Source of the DNA: CAZKCI01 sp964551475
GTDB lineage: Bacteria; Auribacterota; Erginobacteria; Erginobacterales; CAZKCI01
Reading direction: 5' to 3'
Assembly: GCA_964551475.1 (NCBI GenBank)
Contig: CAZKCI010000029.1
Span: 1-33,297, forward strand
DNA: 33,297 nucleotides
Shown: positions 22,818 through 31,285 of the stretch, piece after piece
How positions within the stretch are numbered: position 1 is the first letter of the stretch
Layout of the letters: every line of letters starts with the position of its first letter
Notes under the pieces: generated by a model
Database searches by the model: none
Told to the model about the DNA's origin: nothing
What the model saw: the letters and a program-made list of their open reading frames with translations, nothing else
Translations under genes and position numbers: made by a program

Positions 22818-23255
22818 ATGAATATGAGACATGCAATCAGTGTTCTGCTGTTCGGTGTGGGCGTCGCGCTATGCGGGAGCGTATTCGCCGGCGAAACATG
22901 GCTCTGCTACATCGCTTCGGCCGTGGCGGTGGATGAGGATGGCACCGTGGGGCCCCCGGACCTTGGCGGCCTGGAGCGTCCGACATTCTTCCGGGTGGAC
23001 GCGGACAAGAAAGAGGTGACCATTCTGGCACCCCCGTCGCGGCGCGGAGAGGTGACGAAGATCGACAGTATCAGCCAGGGCCAGGGCTTCTGGAGGCTTG
23101 CCGGTGTGGAGGACGCCCGAAGCTGGTCCCTGATCATCGCCGCCGCGGGACAGATCACCCTGTCCATCACCAGCGATGGGGTGGTCTGGTCGGGCTTCGG
23201 CGCCGCGCTGGCGGAAAGCGACTATTCCGCGGGAGCGGGGAAAGAGCAGAGATGA
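22818..23255 (+). CDS. Small periplasmic protein, unknown function
   Basis: A 145-residue protein with a clear signal peptide (MNMRHAISVLLFGVGVALCGSVFAG, cleavage near residue 24). The mature part is about 120 residues, beta-rich, with FFRVDADKKEVTILAPPSRR and SWSLIIAAAGQITLSITSDG. I see no known domain. GAGGA precedes the ATG. It is 10 bp from the glycine-zipper gene and overlaps the next gene by ATGA (23252-23255), so the three are probably made together. Confidence 0.7.
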   Translation: MNMRHAISVLLFGVGVALCGSVFAGETWLCYIASAVAVDEDGTVGPPDLGGLERPTFFRVDADKKEVTILAPPSRRGEVTKIDSISQGQGFWRLAGVEDARSWSLIIAAAGQITLSITSDGVVWSGFGAALAESDYSAGAGKEQR

Positions 23256-24151
23256 TCAGACTGGCTCCGCTGACCTTCCTGTTGACCGCCCTCTCCCTGC
23301 CGGCGGCGCCGACCTCGAATCCGCCGCCGTCCGCCTATCCCGAGCTTCTCTCGAAGCCGTTTCTCTTCGAGGTGGTCCGCCACCTCTACCGCTGGTACAT
23401 GGACGAGGCGGATGCGCTCAAGGCGGCCCGCCTCCCGGTTTTCACCTTCTGGGTCCGTGACCTCCGCCCGAATCTTGATCCTGGTGACCGCAGCCGCCTC
23501 GGTGAGATCATTCTTCCCGGTTTCGGCATCGCGGTCAGGGTCAAGCAGGCCGACTATGCCATCGAGGAGACGGGCATCCGGGTGAAGAACTCCAGCTTCA
23601 AGATCACCAACGTCGCCCGCATCGACATCCCGGCGCCGCGCCCGCCGGGGGCGATTCCGGTGGAGGTCGATTACTCCGAGATACGGGGCTATCTCTTCCG
23701 CACCCGTTCCCAGGTCGAATACCCCGAGGGCGATTTGCTCATGCGGCTACGGCTGGCGGCCAGGAAGGAGATCGAAAGAGAACTCGCCAGAAGGGGAGCG
23801 AAGGCGCCGGAAGGGGAACAGATCGTCCACCTCTCCCCCCTCTCCCCGGTGGCCAACGAGGCTTGGGCCTTCTCGGAAACCGGCCGCCTCCTCATCCGCT
23901 TCGCCTCGGACATCGACCTCGCCGACCCCGCGGTCTGGGACCACGAGGAGCTGGCCGTGAAAACGTACGACGCCGACAGCCAGGTGGTCGTCTCGCTCGA
24001 CGAGGTCGCCGGGTCCAACGCCTATCTGACCCGGGACCAGGTTGGAAGGGTGCTCTTCAACTGCATCATCCTCGGGCGTCGGCTGGCGTTCCGGGCCCTG
24101 AGCAGTGAGGATGCGAGGAAGATCGAAAACCGGGACCGGGGCTCCCCATGA
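23252..24151 (+). CDS. Exported protein of unknown function preceding the MCE permease
   Basis: A 299-residue protein with a probable signal peptide (MIRLAPLTFLLTALSLPAAP). The body has a helix SKPFLFEVVRHLYRWYMDEA, a segment PVFTFWVRDLRPNLDPGDRS, then GFGIAVRVKQADYAIEETG and a long charged region with KEIERELARRG. No known domain is apparent. It overlaps both the small periplasmic gene upstream and the MCE permease gene downstream (ATGA at 24148-24151), so it is likely a dedicated partner of the MCE transporter. This is inferred from context only. Confidence 0.7.
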   Translation: MIRLAPLTFLLTALSLPAAPTSNPPPSAYPELLSKPFLFEVVRHLYRWYMDEADALKAARLPVFTFWVRDLRPNLDPGDRSRLGEIILPGFGIAVRVKQADYAIEETGIRVKNSSFKITNVARIDIPAPRPPGAIPVEVDYSEIRGYLFRTRSQVEYPEGDLLMRLRLAARKEIERELARRGAKAPEGEQIVHLSPLSPVANEAWAFSETGRLLIRFASDIDLADPAVWDHEELAVKTYDADSQVVVSLDEVAGSNAYLTRDQVGRVLFNCIILGRRLAFRALSSEDARKIENRDRGSP

Positions 24152-25284
24152 CCTCCCCGCGCGACGAACCCGTTCGCCTGAGCCGGGGTTCTCCGGATTC
24201 ATGGACCCTCAAGCTGGCGGGCGCCTGGACGGGAAAGACACGGCCTGACCTGGCCGGCGTGGTTTCCGAACTGGCCGCCGCGCCGGGTTTGCAGAAACTC
24301 GCCTTCGAATCCGGTTCCCTGGGCGAATGGGATTCCTTCCTGCTGATTTCGGTCGAGCGCCTCCGGAAGGCGTGCCTGGAGCGCGGGATCGAACTTGATA
24401 TCGCCGGCCTGCCGGAGGGGGCGCAGGGGCTGTTGCAGCTGGCCTGGGCGGTGCCGGAGCGGGCGGGAGCGCGGCGGAGCGCCCGTCGCGCGTCCTTTTT
24501 CGAACAGCTCGGGGAGGGTACCCTCGCGAAGGCAGGGAACCTCTCGGCGGCGGTCCGCTTCGCGGGGGAGCTGGTCTGCGGCCTCGGCCGGATGCTCACC
24601 CGTCGCGCGCGCTACCGGCGCTCCGATATTTTCCTCTTCATGCAGGAGTCCGGCGCGGAGGCGCTCGCGATCGTCACCCTGATCAGCCTGCTGGTCGGAA
24701 CGATCCTGGCCTTCGTCGGCTCCATCCAGCTGACGATGTTCGGCGCCGAGATCTACGTGGCCGACCTGGTCGCCGTGGGCATGGCCGTGGAGATGGGCGC
24801 GCTGATGACCGCCATCATCATGTCCGGCCGCACCGGGGCGTCCTTCGCCGCTCAGCTGGGGACGATGCAGGTCAACGAGGAGATCGACGCCCTGCAGACG
24901 ATGGGGCTTTCGCCCTTCGATTTCCTGGTCCTCCCCCGGGCCGTCGCCCTGATGTTCATGATGCCCCTGCTCTGCGTTTATGCCGACCTGGTCGGGATCA
25001 TCGGCGGGGCGATCGTCGGGATCGGGATGCTCGGGATCGAGCCCGTCCAATATTACACGGAGACCGCGAAGGCGGTCGGGCTGAACATATTCGCTCAGGG
25101 CATCATCAAGGCCGCCGTCTTCGGCGTGGTGATCGCGTTCTGCGGTTGCCTGCAGGGGATGCGCTGCGGGCGCAGCGCCCAGGCGGTGGGCGAGGCGACG
25201 ACCAAGGCGGTCGTCCAGTGCATCACCTGGATTGTGGTGGTGGACGCGGTGATGACGCTGATCTTCCTGCAGACCGGGTTCTGA
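24148..25284 (+). CDS. mlaE: MCE/Mla-type ABC transporter permease with STAS domain
   Basis: The inner-membrane permease of a lipid (phospholipid-like) transporter. The 378-residue protein has an N-terminal STAS-like domain (about 1-110, with SPDSWTLKLAGAWTG and LEIDIAGL-like strands) fused to the MlaE permease. The permease shows SLLVGTILAFVGSIQL, a conserved segment EMGALMTAIIMSGRTGASFAAQLGT read across residues 212-236, NEEIDALQTMGLSPFDFLV and LPRAVALMFMMPLL, and ends VDAVMTLIFLQTGF. STAS and permease are separate proteins (MlaB, MlaE) in E. coli; the fusion is common elsewhere. It is start-stop coupled to the upstream unknown gene and lies 7 bp from the ATPase gene. Confidence 0.93.
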   Translation: MTSPRDEPVRLSRGSPDSWTLKLAGAWTGKTRPDLAGVVSELAAAPGLQKLAFESGSLGEWDSFLLISVERLRKACLERGIELDIAGLPEGAQGLLQLAWAVPERAGARRSARRASFFEQLGEGTLAKAGNLSAAVRFAGELVCGLGRMLTRRARYRRSDIFLFMQESGAEALAIVTLISLLVGTILAFVGSIQLTMFGAEIYVADLVAVGMAVEMGALMTAIIMSGRTGASFAAQLGTMQVNEEIDALQTMGLSPFDFLVLPRAVALMFMMPLLCVYADLVGIIGGAIVGIGMLGIEPVQYYTETAKAVGLNIFAQGIIKAAVFGVVIAFCGCLQGMRCGRSAQAVGEATTKAVVQCITWIVVVDAVMTLIFLQTGF

Positions 25285-25291
25285 AACGGCC

Positions 25292-26047
25292 ATGGCGACC
25301 GAACCCCACATCGTCATCGACGGCCTGACCATGGCCTTCGGGGACTTTCTGATCCAGAAGGACCTGAAGTTCACGGTGAACCGGGGCGACGTGTTCATCA
25401 TCATGGGCGGGAGCGGGTGCGGGAAGAGCACCCTGCTCCGGCACATGATCGGCCTGCTCCGGCCGGCCGCCGGCCGCGTCCTCTACCGCGGCGTCGACTT
25501 CTGGGCGGCCGGTCAGGACGAACGCGACCGGCTCCTGCGCCGGATGGGGGTTCTCTACCAGGCTAGCGCGCTCTGGAGCTCCATGACCCTGGCGGAGAAC
25601 ATCGCCCTGCCCCTGGCCGAGTTCACGGAGCTCTCCCCCTCCGAGATCCGCGCGGTCGCCGCGTTCAAGCTGTCGCTGGTCGGCATGGCGGGGTTCGAGG
25701 ACTTCTACCCCTCCGAGATCAGCGGAGGCATGCGGAAACGCGCCGGGTTGGCGCGCGCGATGGCGCTGGACCCGGAGATCCTCTTTTTCGACGAGCCGAG
25801 CGCGGGCCTCGACCCGATCAGCGCCAAACTGCTCGATGACCTGATCCTCGAACTCCGCGACAGCCTGGGCGCGACCGTGGTGATCGTGACGCACGAGCTG
25901 GCGAGCATCTTCGCGGTCGGCAACAATTCCGTTTTCCTGGACCCGGTCAGCAAAACCATGATAGCCGCGGGGGATCCGAAAGCCTTGCGCGATTCGGCCG
26001 ACAACCCGGAGGTACGGCGGTTCCTGCGGCGGGGAGAAGAGACATGA
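25292..26047 (+). CDS. mlaF: MCE/Mla-type ABC transporter ATP-binding protein
   Basis: The cytoplasmic ATPase partner of the MlaE-type permease. The 251 residues carry Walker A GGSGCGKST (39-47), a Q-loop in VLYQASALWSSMTLAENIA, the signature ISGGMRKRAGLARAMALDP and Walker B ILFFDEPSAGLDPISA, then the switch histidine in VTHELASI. The EISGGMRKRAGLARA form and the SALWSSMTLAENIALPL stretch are characteristic of Mla ATPases. Its stop overlaps the MCE-protein start (ATGA at 26044-26047). Confidence 0.95.
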   Translation: MATEPHIVIDGLTMAFGDFLIQKDLKFTVNRGDVFIIMGGSGCGKSTLLRHMIGLLRPAAGRVLYRGVDFWAAGQDERDRLLRRMGVLYQASALWSSMTLAENIALPLAEFTELSPSEIRAVAAFKLSLVGMAGFEDFYPSEISGGMRKRAGLARAMALDPEILFFDEPSAGLDPISAKLLDDLILELRDSLGATVVIVTHELASIFAVGNNSVFLDPVSKTMIAAGDPKALRDSADNPEVRRFLRRGEET

Positions 26048-26763
26048 GTAAAAATGCCAACCCGACGGTGGTCGGGGGGTTCACGTTCGGGGCGCTGGTC
26101 ATCCTAGTCGGCATCATTTTGGTATTCGGTTCCGGCAAGTTCATGAAGCACACCTTCGCCTACGTGCTCTATTTCGACGAGTCCGTGAACGGCCTCGACG
26201 TCGGCGCGCCCGTGATCTTCCGCGGCGTGAAGATCGGCGCGGTGAAGGACATCACCCTGGTCTACGACTCGAGCAAGGACGAGCTCCGCATCCCGGTGGT
26301 CATCGAGCTGTACAAGGGAGCGGCCGTTCTCACCGGGGGGGATAAGGTCATCAGCCGGGATCGCCTCCCCGTCTGGATCGACAGGGGGTTTCGCGGCCGG
26401 CTCGAGGCCCAGTCCCTGCTGACCGGCAAGATGAGCATAACCCTGGACTTCTATCCCGGAACCCCGGTGCGCCTCGTGCCGGGTACCATCGACCTGCCCC
26501 AGATCCCCACGATCCCGACCCCCATGCGCGCGCTCACCCAGAAGCTTTCCGAGCTCCCCTTCGAGGAGATCGTCCTGGACGTGCAGAAGGCCATGCAGGG
26601 GATCTCCGAGATCATGAACCAGGACTCGCAGATGCGCTACGAGATGACCCAGCTGATCCAGTCGCTCACGGCGGCGTCCGACAACATGTCAGCCCTGGCC
26701 GGAGCGCTGGCCCGCCAGCCGGAATCCCTGCTCAAGGGGAAATCGCAGGAGGAGAGATACTGA
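26044..26763 (+). CDS. mlaD: MCE-domain substrate-binding protein (MlaD-like)
   Basis: A membrane-anchored periplasmic protein that forms hexameric rings and holds lipids between the membranes. The 239-residue protein has one N-terminal transmembrane helix (GGFTFGALVILVGIILVFGSG) and a single MCE domain (about 38-120) with YFDESVNGLDVGAPVIFRGV and KIGAVKDI, closing RLEAQSLLTGKMSITLDF. A C-terminal helical region (SELPFEEIVLDVQKAMQGIS) follows. Family length varies; this is a short single-domain type. The Shine-Dalgarno GGGGAGAAGAG lies within the end of the ATPase gene. The lipoprotein gene starts 1 bp after its stop. Confidence 0.93.
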   Translation: MSKNANPTVVGGFTFGALVILVGIILVFGSGKFMKHTFAYVLYFDESVNGLDVGAPVIFRGVKIGAVKDITLVYDSSKDELRIPVVIELYKGAAVLTGGDKVISRDRLPVWIDRGFRGRLEAQSLLTGKMSITLDFYPGTPVRLVPGTIDLPQIPTIPTPMRALTQKLSELPFEEIVLDVQKAMQGISEIMNQDSQMRYEMTQLIQSLTAASDNMSALAGALARQPESLLKGKSQEERY

Positions 26764-26764
26764 T

Positions 26765-27442
26765 ATGAAAACTCGCATGTGCGGGATTGGCGCCGGCCTG
26801 GCGATCTCTCTGCTGGCCGGACTGTCGAGCGGATGCGGGACGACCACGTCCTCCCGGTTCTTCGCGCTCCAGCCGCTGCCGGAGGCATCCGCCCCGGCGG
26901 GGCGCGAACATTACGGCGAAGGTCTGCTGATCGGGGTGGGGCCGGTCCTGACCCCGAACTACCTCGACCCTCAGCGGATCGCCGTGGTGGAGACGCCGCC
27001 CGAGATCTACTACTCCGAATACAACCAGTGGGCGTCCGCGCTCGAAGAGAACATCACCGACGTTCTCGTCCAGAACCTTGGCTCGCTGCTCGGCACCTGC
27101 CGGATCACCCGTTTCCCCCTGATCCAGGAGATGCCGGGGCAATACCGCGTGAGCGTTCAGATCTCCCGGTTCGACGGTGTGCCGGGTGGAAAGGCTCTGC
27201 TGGACGCGCAGTGGCGCGTCTCCAACGCCTCGCGCGAGAGCGCGCCGATCCTGCGCAGCGCGCTGCTGGAGGAGCCGGTCGGGGCGAAGGATTACGCGGG
27301 GCTCGTCACCGCGCAAAGCGCCCTGCTGGGGGAACTCTCCCGCCGGATCGCCGCCGACATCAGCTTCCTGGAAAAGTCGAAGCCTGCGCGCGAAGAGAAG
27401 GATGAGCTCGGGAAATCGCCGGCGCCGGCCGTCCCCCGGTGA
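26765..27442 (+). CDS. PqiC-like (ABC-type auxiliary) lipoprotein
   Basis: A 225-residue outer-membrane lipoprotein candidate of the PqiC/DUF330 group, which works with MCE transporters. The signal sequence ends LSSGC (Cys24), followed directly by GTTTSSRFFALQPLPE, the hallmark Phe-x-Leu strand. Later segments GVGPVLTPNYLDPQRIAVVE, YYSEYNQWASALEENITDVL and RFDGVPGGKALLDAQWRV match the family. In related systems this protein links the MCE tunnel to the outer membrane. The Shine-Dalgarno AGGAGGAGAG lies in the last codons of mlaD. It completes a permease-ATPase-MCE-lipoprotein set. Confidence 0.9.
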   Translation: MKTRMCGIGAGLAISLLAGLSSGCGTTTSSRFFALQPLPEASAPAGREHYGEGLLIGVGPVLTPNYLDPQRIAVVETPPEIYYSEYNQWASALEENITDVLVQNLGSLLGTCRITRFPLIQEMPGQYRVSVQISRFDGVPGGKALLDAQWRVSNASRESAPILRSALLEEPVGAKDYAGLVTAQSALLGELSRRIAADISFLEKSKPAREEKDELGKSPAPAVPR

Positions 27443-27467
27443 TCGATTTTGCCCGGAGAATTTAGGC

Positions 27468-28397
27468 GTGCGGAGGATACCGCCAAAGGCGCAGGCGCTG
27501 GGGGTGCTCGCCGCGTGCGCGCTGATGGGAGGCGCGTCCGCCGCGCGTGCCCAGGAGATCGAGCCGCGCGCATATTCCAATGCCCCCGTCGGGGTGAACT
27601 TCCTGATCGCCGGCTACGCCTACACCCGGGGCGGCCTGGCGTTCGACCCTTCCCTCCCGCTGAAAGATCCGGATCTCAGAACCCATAGCGCCGTTCTCGC
27701 CTATGCCCGGGTCCTCGATCTGGGGGGCTTATCCGGCAAGATCGATATGATCGTGCCCTATACCTGGCTGTCCGGATCGGCTGATTACGCGGGCGAAACG
27801 GTTCAGCGCCGGGTCGACGGTTTCGCCGATCCCAAGTTCCGGCTCTCGGTCAACCTGTATGGGGCCCCGGCGCTCACGCTGAAGGATTTCGCGGCCTACC
27901 GGCAGGACCTGATCCTCGGGGCTAGCCTGCAGGTGTCGGCGCCCACGGGCCAATACGACGACAGCCGGTTGGTCAACATCGGCACCAACCGCTGGTCGTT
28001 CAAGCCCGAGGTGGGCGCCTCCCAGGCCCTGGGGCCCTGGACGCTGGAGGCGGCCGCGGGTGCGACCCTGTTCACCGACAACCACGACTTCTACGGCGAC
28101 ACCTCGCGCTCGCAGGATCCGCTCTATTCGCTGCGGGGGCATGTGATCTACAGCTTCGGATCGGGCATCTGGGCTTCGGCCGATGCCAGTTACTTCACGG
28201 GCGGGCGGACGACCATCGGGGGCAAACTGAATGATGACCGGCAGGATAACTGGCGCGTGGGGGGCACGGCGGCGCTACCCGTGTTTGCCAGCACATCCGT
28301 CAAGCTCTCTGCGAGCAACGGTGTATCCGCGCGCACCGGGAACAACTACGATCTGATCGGGATCGCCTGCCAGTACCGCTGGGGCGGCGGAGTCTGA
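27468..28397 (+). CDS. Outer-membrane beta-barrel, MetA-type transporter family (third copy)
   Basis: A 309-residue exported protein with a signal peptide ending SAARAQE. The barrel region includes VNFLIAGYAYTRGG, KIDMIVPYTWLSGSADYAG, LILGASLQVSAPTGQYDD followed by VNIGTNRWSFKPEVGASQAL, and DASYFTGGRTTIGG. This fits the putative MetA-pathway phenol-degradation transporter family and is clearly paralogous to the gene at 17985 (shared N-G-x-N-R-W core). The start is taken as GTG at 27468, since the open frame upstream lies inside the lipoprotein gene and CGGAGA is 8 bases upstream. The A of its TGA is also the A of a possible ATG for the next gene. Confidence 0.83.
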   Translation: MRRIPPKAQALGVLAACALMGGASAARAQEIEPRAYSNAPVGVNFLIAGYAYTRGGLAFDPSLPLKDPDLRTHSAVLAYARVLDLGGLSGKIDMIVPYTWLSGSADYAGETVQRRVDGFADPKFRLSVNLYGAPALTLKDFAAYRQDLILGASLQVSAPTGQYDDSRLVNIGTNRWSFKPEVGASQALGPWTLEAAAGATLFTDNHDFYGDTSRSQDPLYSLRGHVIYSFGSGIWASADASYFTGGRTTIGGKLNDDRQDNWRVGGTAALPVFASTSVKLSASNGVSARTGNNYDLIGIACQYRWGGGV

Positions 28398-28462
28398 TGC
28401 CCGCCTGCCCGGCGTCCGGGGGAGATCGAACTCGTGAAATGATGCCGAAGGGAAACACACCC

Positions 28463-31285
28463 ATGAAACGCACGCACGCAGAGGGTCGCGAAGCAGAGGG
28501 TCCCTCGGGAAGAGGTGAAAGAAAAACCGTGGCGGGGAAGGGATTGAACGGGGCCGCGGAACAGAAGAGATTGAGCGCCGCGCGCGAGGGGGGAATCCCG
28601 TGGAAGAAATGGGGTCCCTATTTGAGCGAGCGCCAGTGGGGCACGGTCCGGGAGGACTACAGCGAGGACGGCTCCGCCTGGAACTACTTCCCCCACGATC
28701 ACGCGCGGTCACGCGCGTACCGTTGGGGAGAGGACGGCCTGGCGGGCATCTCCGACGACCACCAGCTGCTCTGCTTCACCCTGGCGCTCTGGAACGGCAA
28801 GGACCCGATCATCAAGGAGCGACTATTCGGCCTTTCCAACAGCGAGGGCAACCACGGAGAGGACGTCAAGGAGTACTACTACTACCTCGACAGCACCCCG
28901 ACCCATTCCTACATGAAGTACCTCTACAAGTATCCCCATGAGGCCTATCCCTACGGCACCATCGTCGAGACAAACCGCAAACGCTCGCGGGGGGAGATGG
29001 AGTACGAGCTGATCGAGACAGGGATTTTCGACGAAGACCGCTACTTCGATGTCTTCGTCGAGTACGCCAAGGCATCCCCCGAGGACGTGCTGATCAGGGT
29101 AACCGTCTGCAATCGCGGGCGCGAAAAGGCGCTGATCCACGTGCTGCCCACGCTCCTGTTCCGCAATACCTGGTCCTGGAAGGATGGTGGATCCAAACCG
29201 GTCCTGCGGTCGCGCGCGGGGGCGGGGCCCAGGGCGATCCACGCGCACCACACCGATCCGCTTTTCCGCGAAGGCCTGGGGGACTATCACCTCTGCTGCG
29301 AGGGGGAGGTCCCCCTTCTCTTCACCGAGAATGAAACAAACCTCCAAAGGCTTTTTAACACGGCGAACCCGAGCCCGTTCGTGAAGGATGGGATCAACGA
29401 CTATCTCGTGCACGGTCGGCGGGACGCAGTGAATCCCGAACTGAAGGGGACCAAGGCCTCGGCGCACTATGAACTGAGCATCGGCGGCGGAAAGACGCAG
29501 GTCGTCCGCCTGCGCCTGACCCGGAAGGCCTCCGTGGAGCAGGGCGACCCGTTCCGGGATTTCGACGCCGTCCTGCAGGCGCGACAGGAAGAGGCGGACG
29601 AGTTCTACCGAAAGATCACCCCCCCCTCCGTGAGCGCAGACGCCGCGATGGTCATGCGCCAGGCCCTCGCCGGCATGCTCTGGACCAAGCAATACTACTA
29701 CTTCGATCTCGACCGCTGGCTGAAGGAGCATCACGCCCATCCGCTGCAGCACGCCAGCTGTCTTTTCCGGAACCGCGACTGGTTCCACATGGTCAATGAC
29801 GACATTCTCTCCCTTCCCGACAAGTGGGAGTATCCCTGGTACGCGGCCTGGGACACGGCGTTCCACACCGTGGCTCTCTCCGTCGTGGACCCCGACTTCG
29901 CCAAGCAGCAGCTGCAACTGATGCTTCGCGGGGTCTACCTGCATCCCAGCGGGCAGATCCCCGCCTATGAGTGGAACTTCAGCGACGTGAACCCGCCCGT
30001 CCACGCCTGGGCGACCCTGTTCCTCCACCACACCGAGAAGGCCCTGCGCGGCGAGACTGACCTTGATTTCCTCAAGTCGGTGTTCAACAAGCTTCTGCTG
30101 AACTTCACCTGGTGGATGAACCGCAAGGACCGGTTCGGCAAAAACGTTTTCGAGGGCGGCTTCCTGGGGCTCGACAACATCGGCGTCTTCGACCGGAGTT
30201 CCCCGCTTCCCACCGGCGGCCACCTCGAGCAGGCGGACGGCACGGCTTGGATGGCCCTCTTCAGCCAGAACATGCTGGAGCTGGCGGGGGAGATCGCCGT
30301 CCACGACCCAAGCTACGAGGACATGGTCGTGAAGTTCGCCGAGCACTTCTACTACATCGCCGCCGCCATGAACCGTCCCGGCCAGGACGGCATGTGGGAC
30401 GAGGAGGACGGCTTCTACTACGACATCCTGCGGCTCCCAGATGGCCGCGCCCAGAGACTCAAGGTACGGTCCATGGTGGGACTCCTGCCGCTCTGCGCCT
30501 CCACGGTCACCGAAAAATGGCAGCGGGAGCTCGTTCCGCGGACACTGGCTGCGATGCAGAACCGCCTGCGCCGGATGCCTGAGCTTCTGGAGACCATTCA
30601 CCCTACCGGCCCGGGTCACTTCGGTGTGGCCGAGCGGGGAATTGTTGCCCTTGTCAATCCCGAGCGGCTCCGCCGGATCTTGACGAAGATGCTCGATGAG
30701 AACGAGTTCCTGAGCCCCTATGGCATCCGGTCCCTCTCCAAGTTCCATGAGCAGCACCCCTACGTCTTCCACGTAGACGGTCAGGAGTATAAGGTGGACT
30801 ACCTCCCCGCGGAGTCGAACACGGGCATGTTCGGTGGTAACTCCAACTGGCGCGGTCCCATCTGGATGCCGGTGAATGCTTTGATCATCAGGGCGCTCCT
30901 GAATTTCTATTTGTACTATGGTGACAACTTCAAAATAGAATGTCCCACGGGTTCCGGGAAGCTGATGAACCTCTTCGAGGTGGCCAGGGAGATCTCGGAC
31001 CGGCTTACCAGCATCTTCCTGCGGAATGAAGGGGGTAGGCGCCCCGTCTACGGTGGAACGGACAAATTCCAGTCCGACCCCCACTGGCGCGACCACATAC
31101 TCTTCTACGAGTATTTCCATGGAGACAACGGAGCGGGCTTAGGCGCAAGCCACCAGACGGGATGGACCGGGTTGGTGGCGAAGATGATCCAGCTCTTTGG
31201 ACTTCTCGATCCCCAAAAGATGCTTGAAGTTGGCAAGGGTGCGGCTTTCATTCCTGGACAGTCAGAAAGTGAGGTGAAAAAATGA
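28463..31285 (+). CDS. GH63-type (MGH1-like) glucosidase
   Basis: A large cytoplasmic glycoside hydrolase of about 940 residues. The conserved part starts WKKWGPYLSERQWGTVREDY and continues with SRAYRWGEDGLAG and ERLFGLSNSEGNHGEDVKEY. The catalytic (alpha/alpha)6 barrel includes WYAAWDTAFHT (with the likely general acid Asp), QIPAYEWNFSDVNPP, GGNSNWRGPIWMPVNAL and FYEYFHGDNGAGLGASHQTG. No signal peptide is seen. The likely substrates are alpha-glucosides or glucosylated osmolytes; the exact one is unknown. The start is uncertain: ATG at 28397 (touching the previous stop), 28463 (GAAGGGA upstream, chosen) or later. The first 50 or so residues are poor in conserved signal. It is ATGA-coupled to the GH13 gene. 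Confidence 0.9.
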   Translation: MKRTHAEGREAEGPSGRGERKTVAGKGLNGAAEQKRLSAAREGGIPWKKWGPYLSERQWGTVREDYSEDGSAWNYFPHDHARSRAYRWGEDGLAGISDDHQLLCFTLALWNGKDPIIKERLFGLSNSEGNHGEDVKEYYYYLDSTPTHSYMKYLYKYPHEAYPYGTIVETNRKRSRGEMEYELIETGIFDEDRYFDVFVEYAKASPEDVLIRVTVCNRGREKALIHVLPTLLFRNTWSWKDGGSKPVLRSRAGAGPRAIHAHHTDPLFREGLGDYHLCCEGEVPLLFTENETNLQRLFNTANPSPFVKDGINDYLVHGRRDAVNPELKGTKASAHYELSIGGGKTQVVRLRLTRKASVEQGDPFRDFDAVLQARQEEADEFYRKITPPSVSADAAMVMRQALAGMLWTKQYYYFDLDRWLKEHHAHPLQHASCLFRNRDWFHMVNDDILSLPDKWEYPWYAAWDTAFHTVALSVVDPDFAKQQLQLMLRGVYLHPSGQIPAYEWNFSDVNPPVHAWATLFLHHTEKALRGETDLDFLKSVFNKLLLNFTWWMNRKDRFGKNVFEGGFLGLDNIGVFDRSSPLPTGGHLEQADGTAWMALFSQNMLELAGEIAVHDPSYEDMVVKFAEHFYYIAAAMNRPGQDGMWDEEDGFYYDILRLPDGRAQRLKVRSMVGLLPLCASTVTEKWQRELVPRTLAAMQNRLRRMPELLETIHPTGPGHFGVAERGIVALVNPERLRRILTKMLDENEFLSPYGIRSLSKFHEQHPYVFHVDGQEYKVDYLPAESNTGMFGGNSNWRGPIWMPVNALIIRALLNFYLYYGDNFKIECPTGSGKLMNLFEVAREISDRLTSIFLRNEGGRRPVYGGTDKFQSDPHWRDHILFYEYFHGDNGAGLGASHQTGWTGLVAKMIQLFGLLDPQKMLEVGKGAAFIPGQSESEVKK

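Noticed and set aside
23025..23040. TGGCACC-like sequence with GG-N10-GC spacing
   Set aside because: It lies inside a coding sequence and has TCGC instead of TTGC, with no gene start suitably downstream.
27177..27467. Upstream extension of the third barrel frame
   Set aside because: It lies out of frame inside the PqiC-like lipoprotein gene; the signal peptide begins at GTG 27468.
28823..31120. 765-codon open frame antisense to the GH63-type gene
   Set aside because: Shadow of a conserved enzyme on the other strand; no ribosome site or domain.
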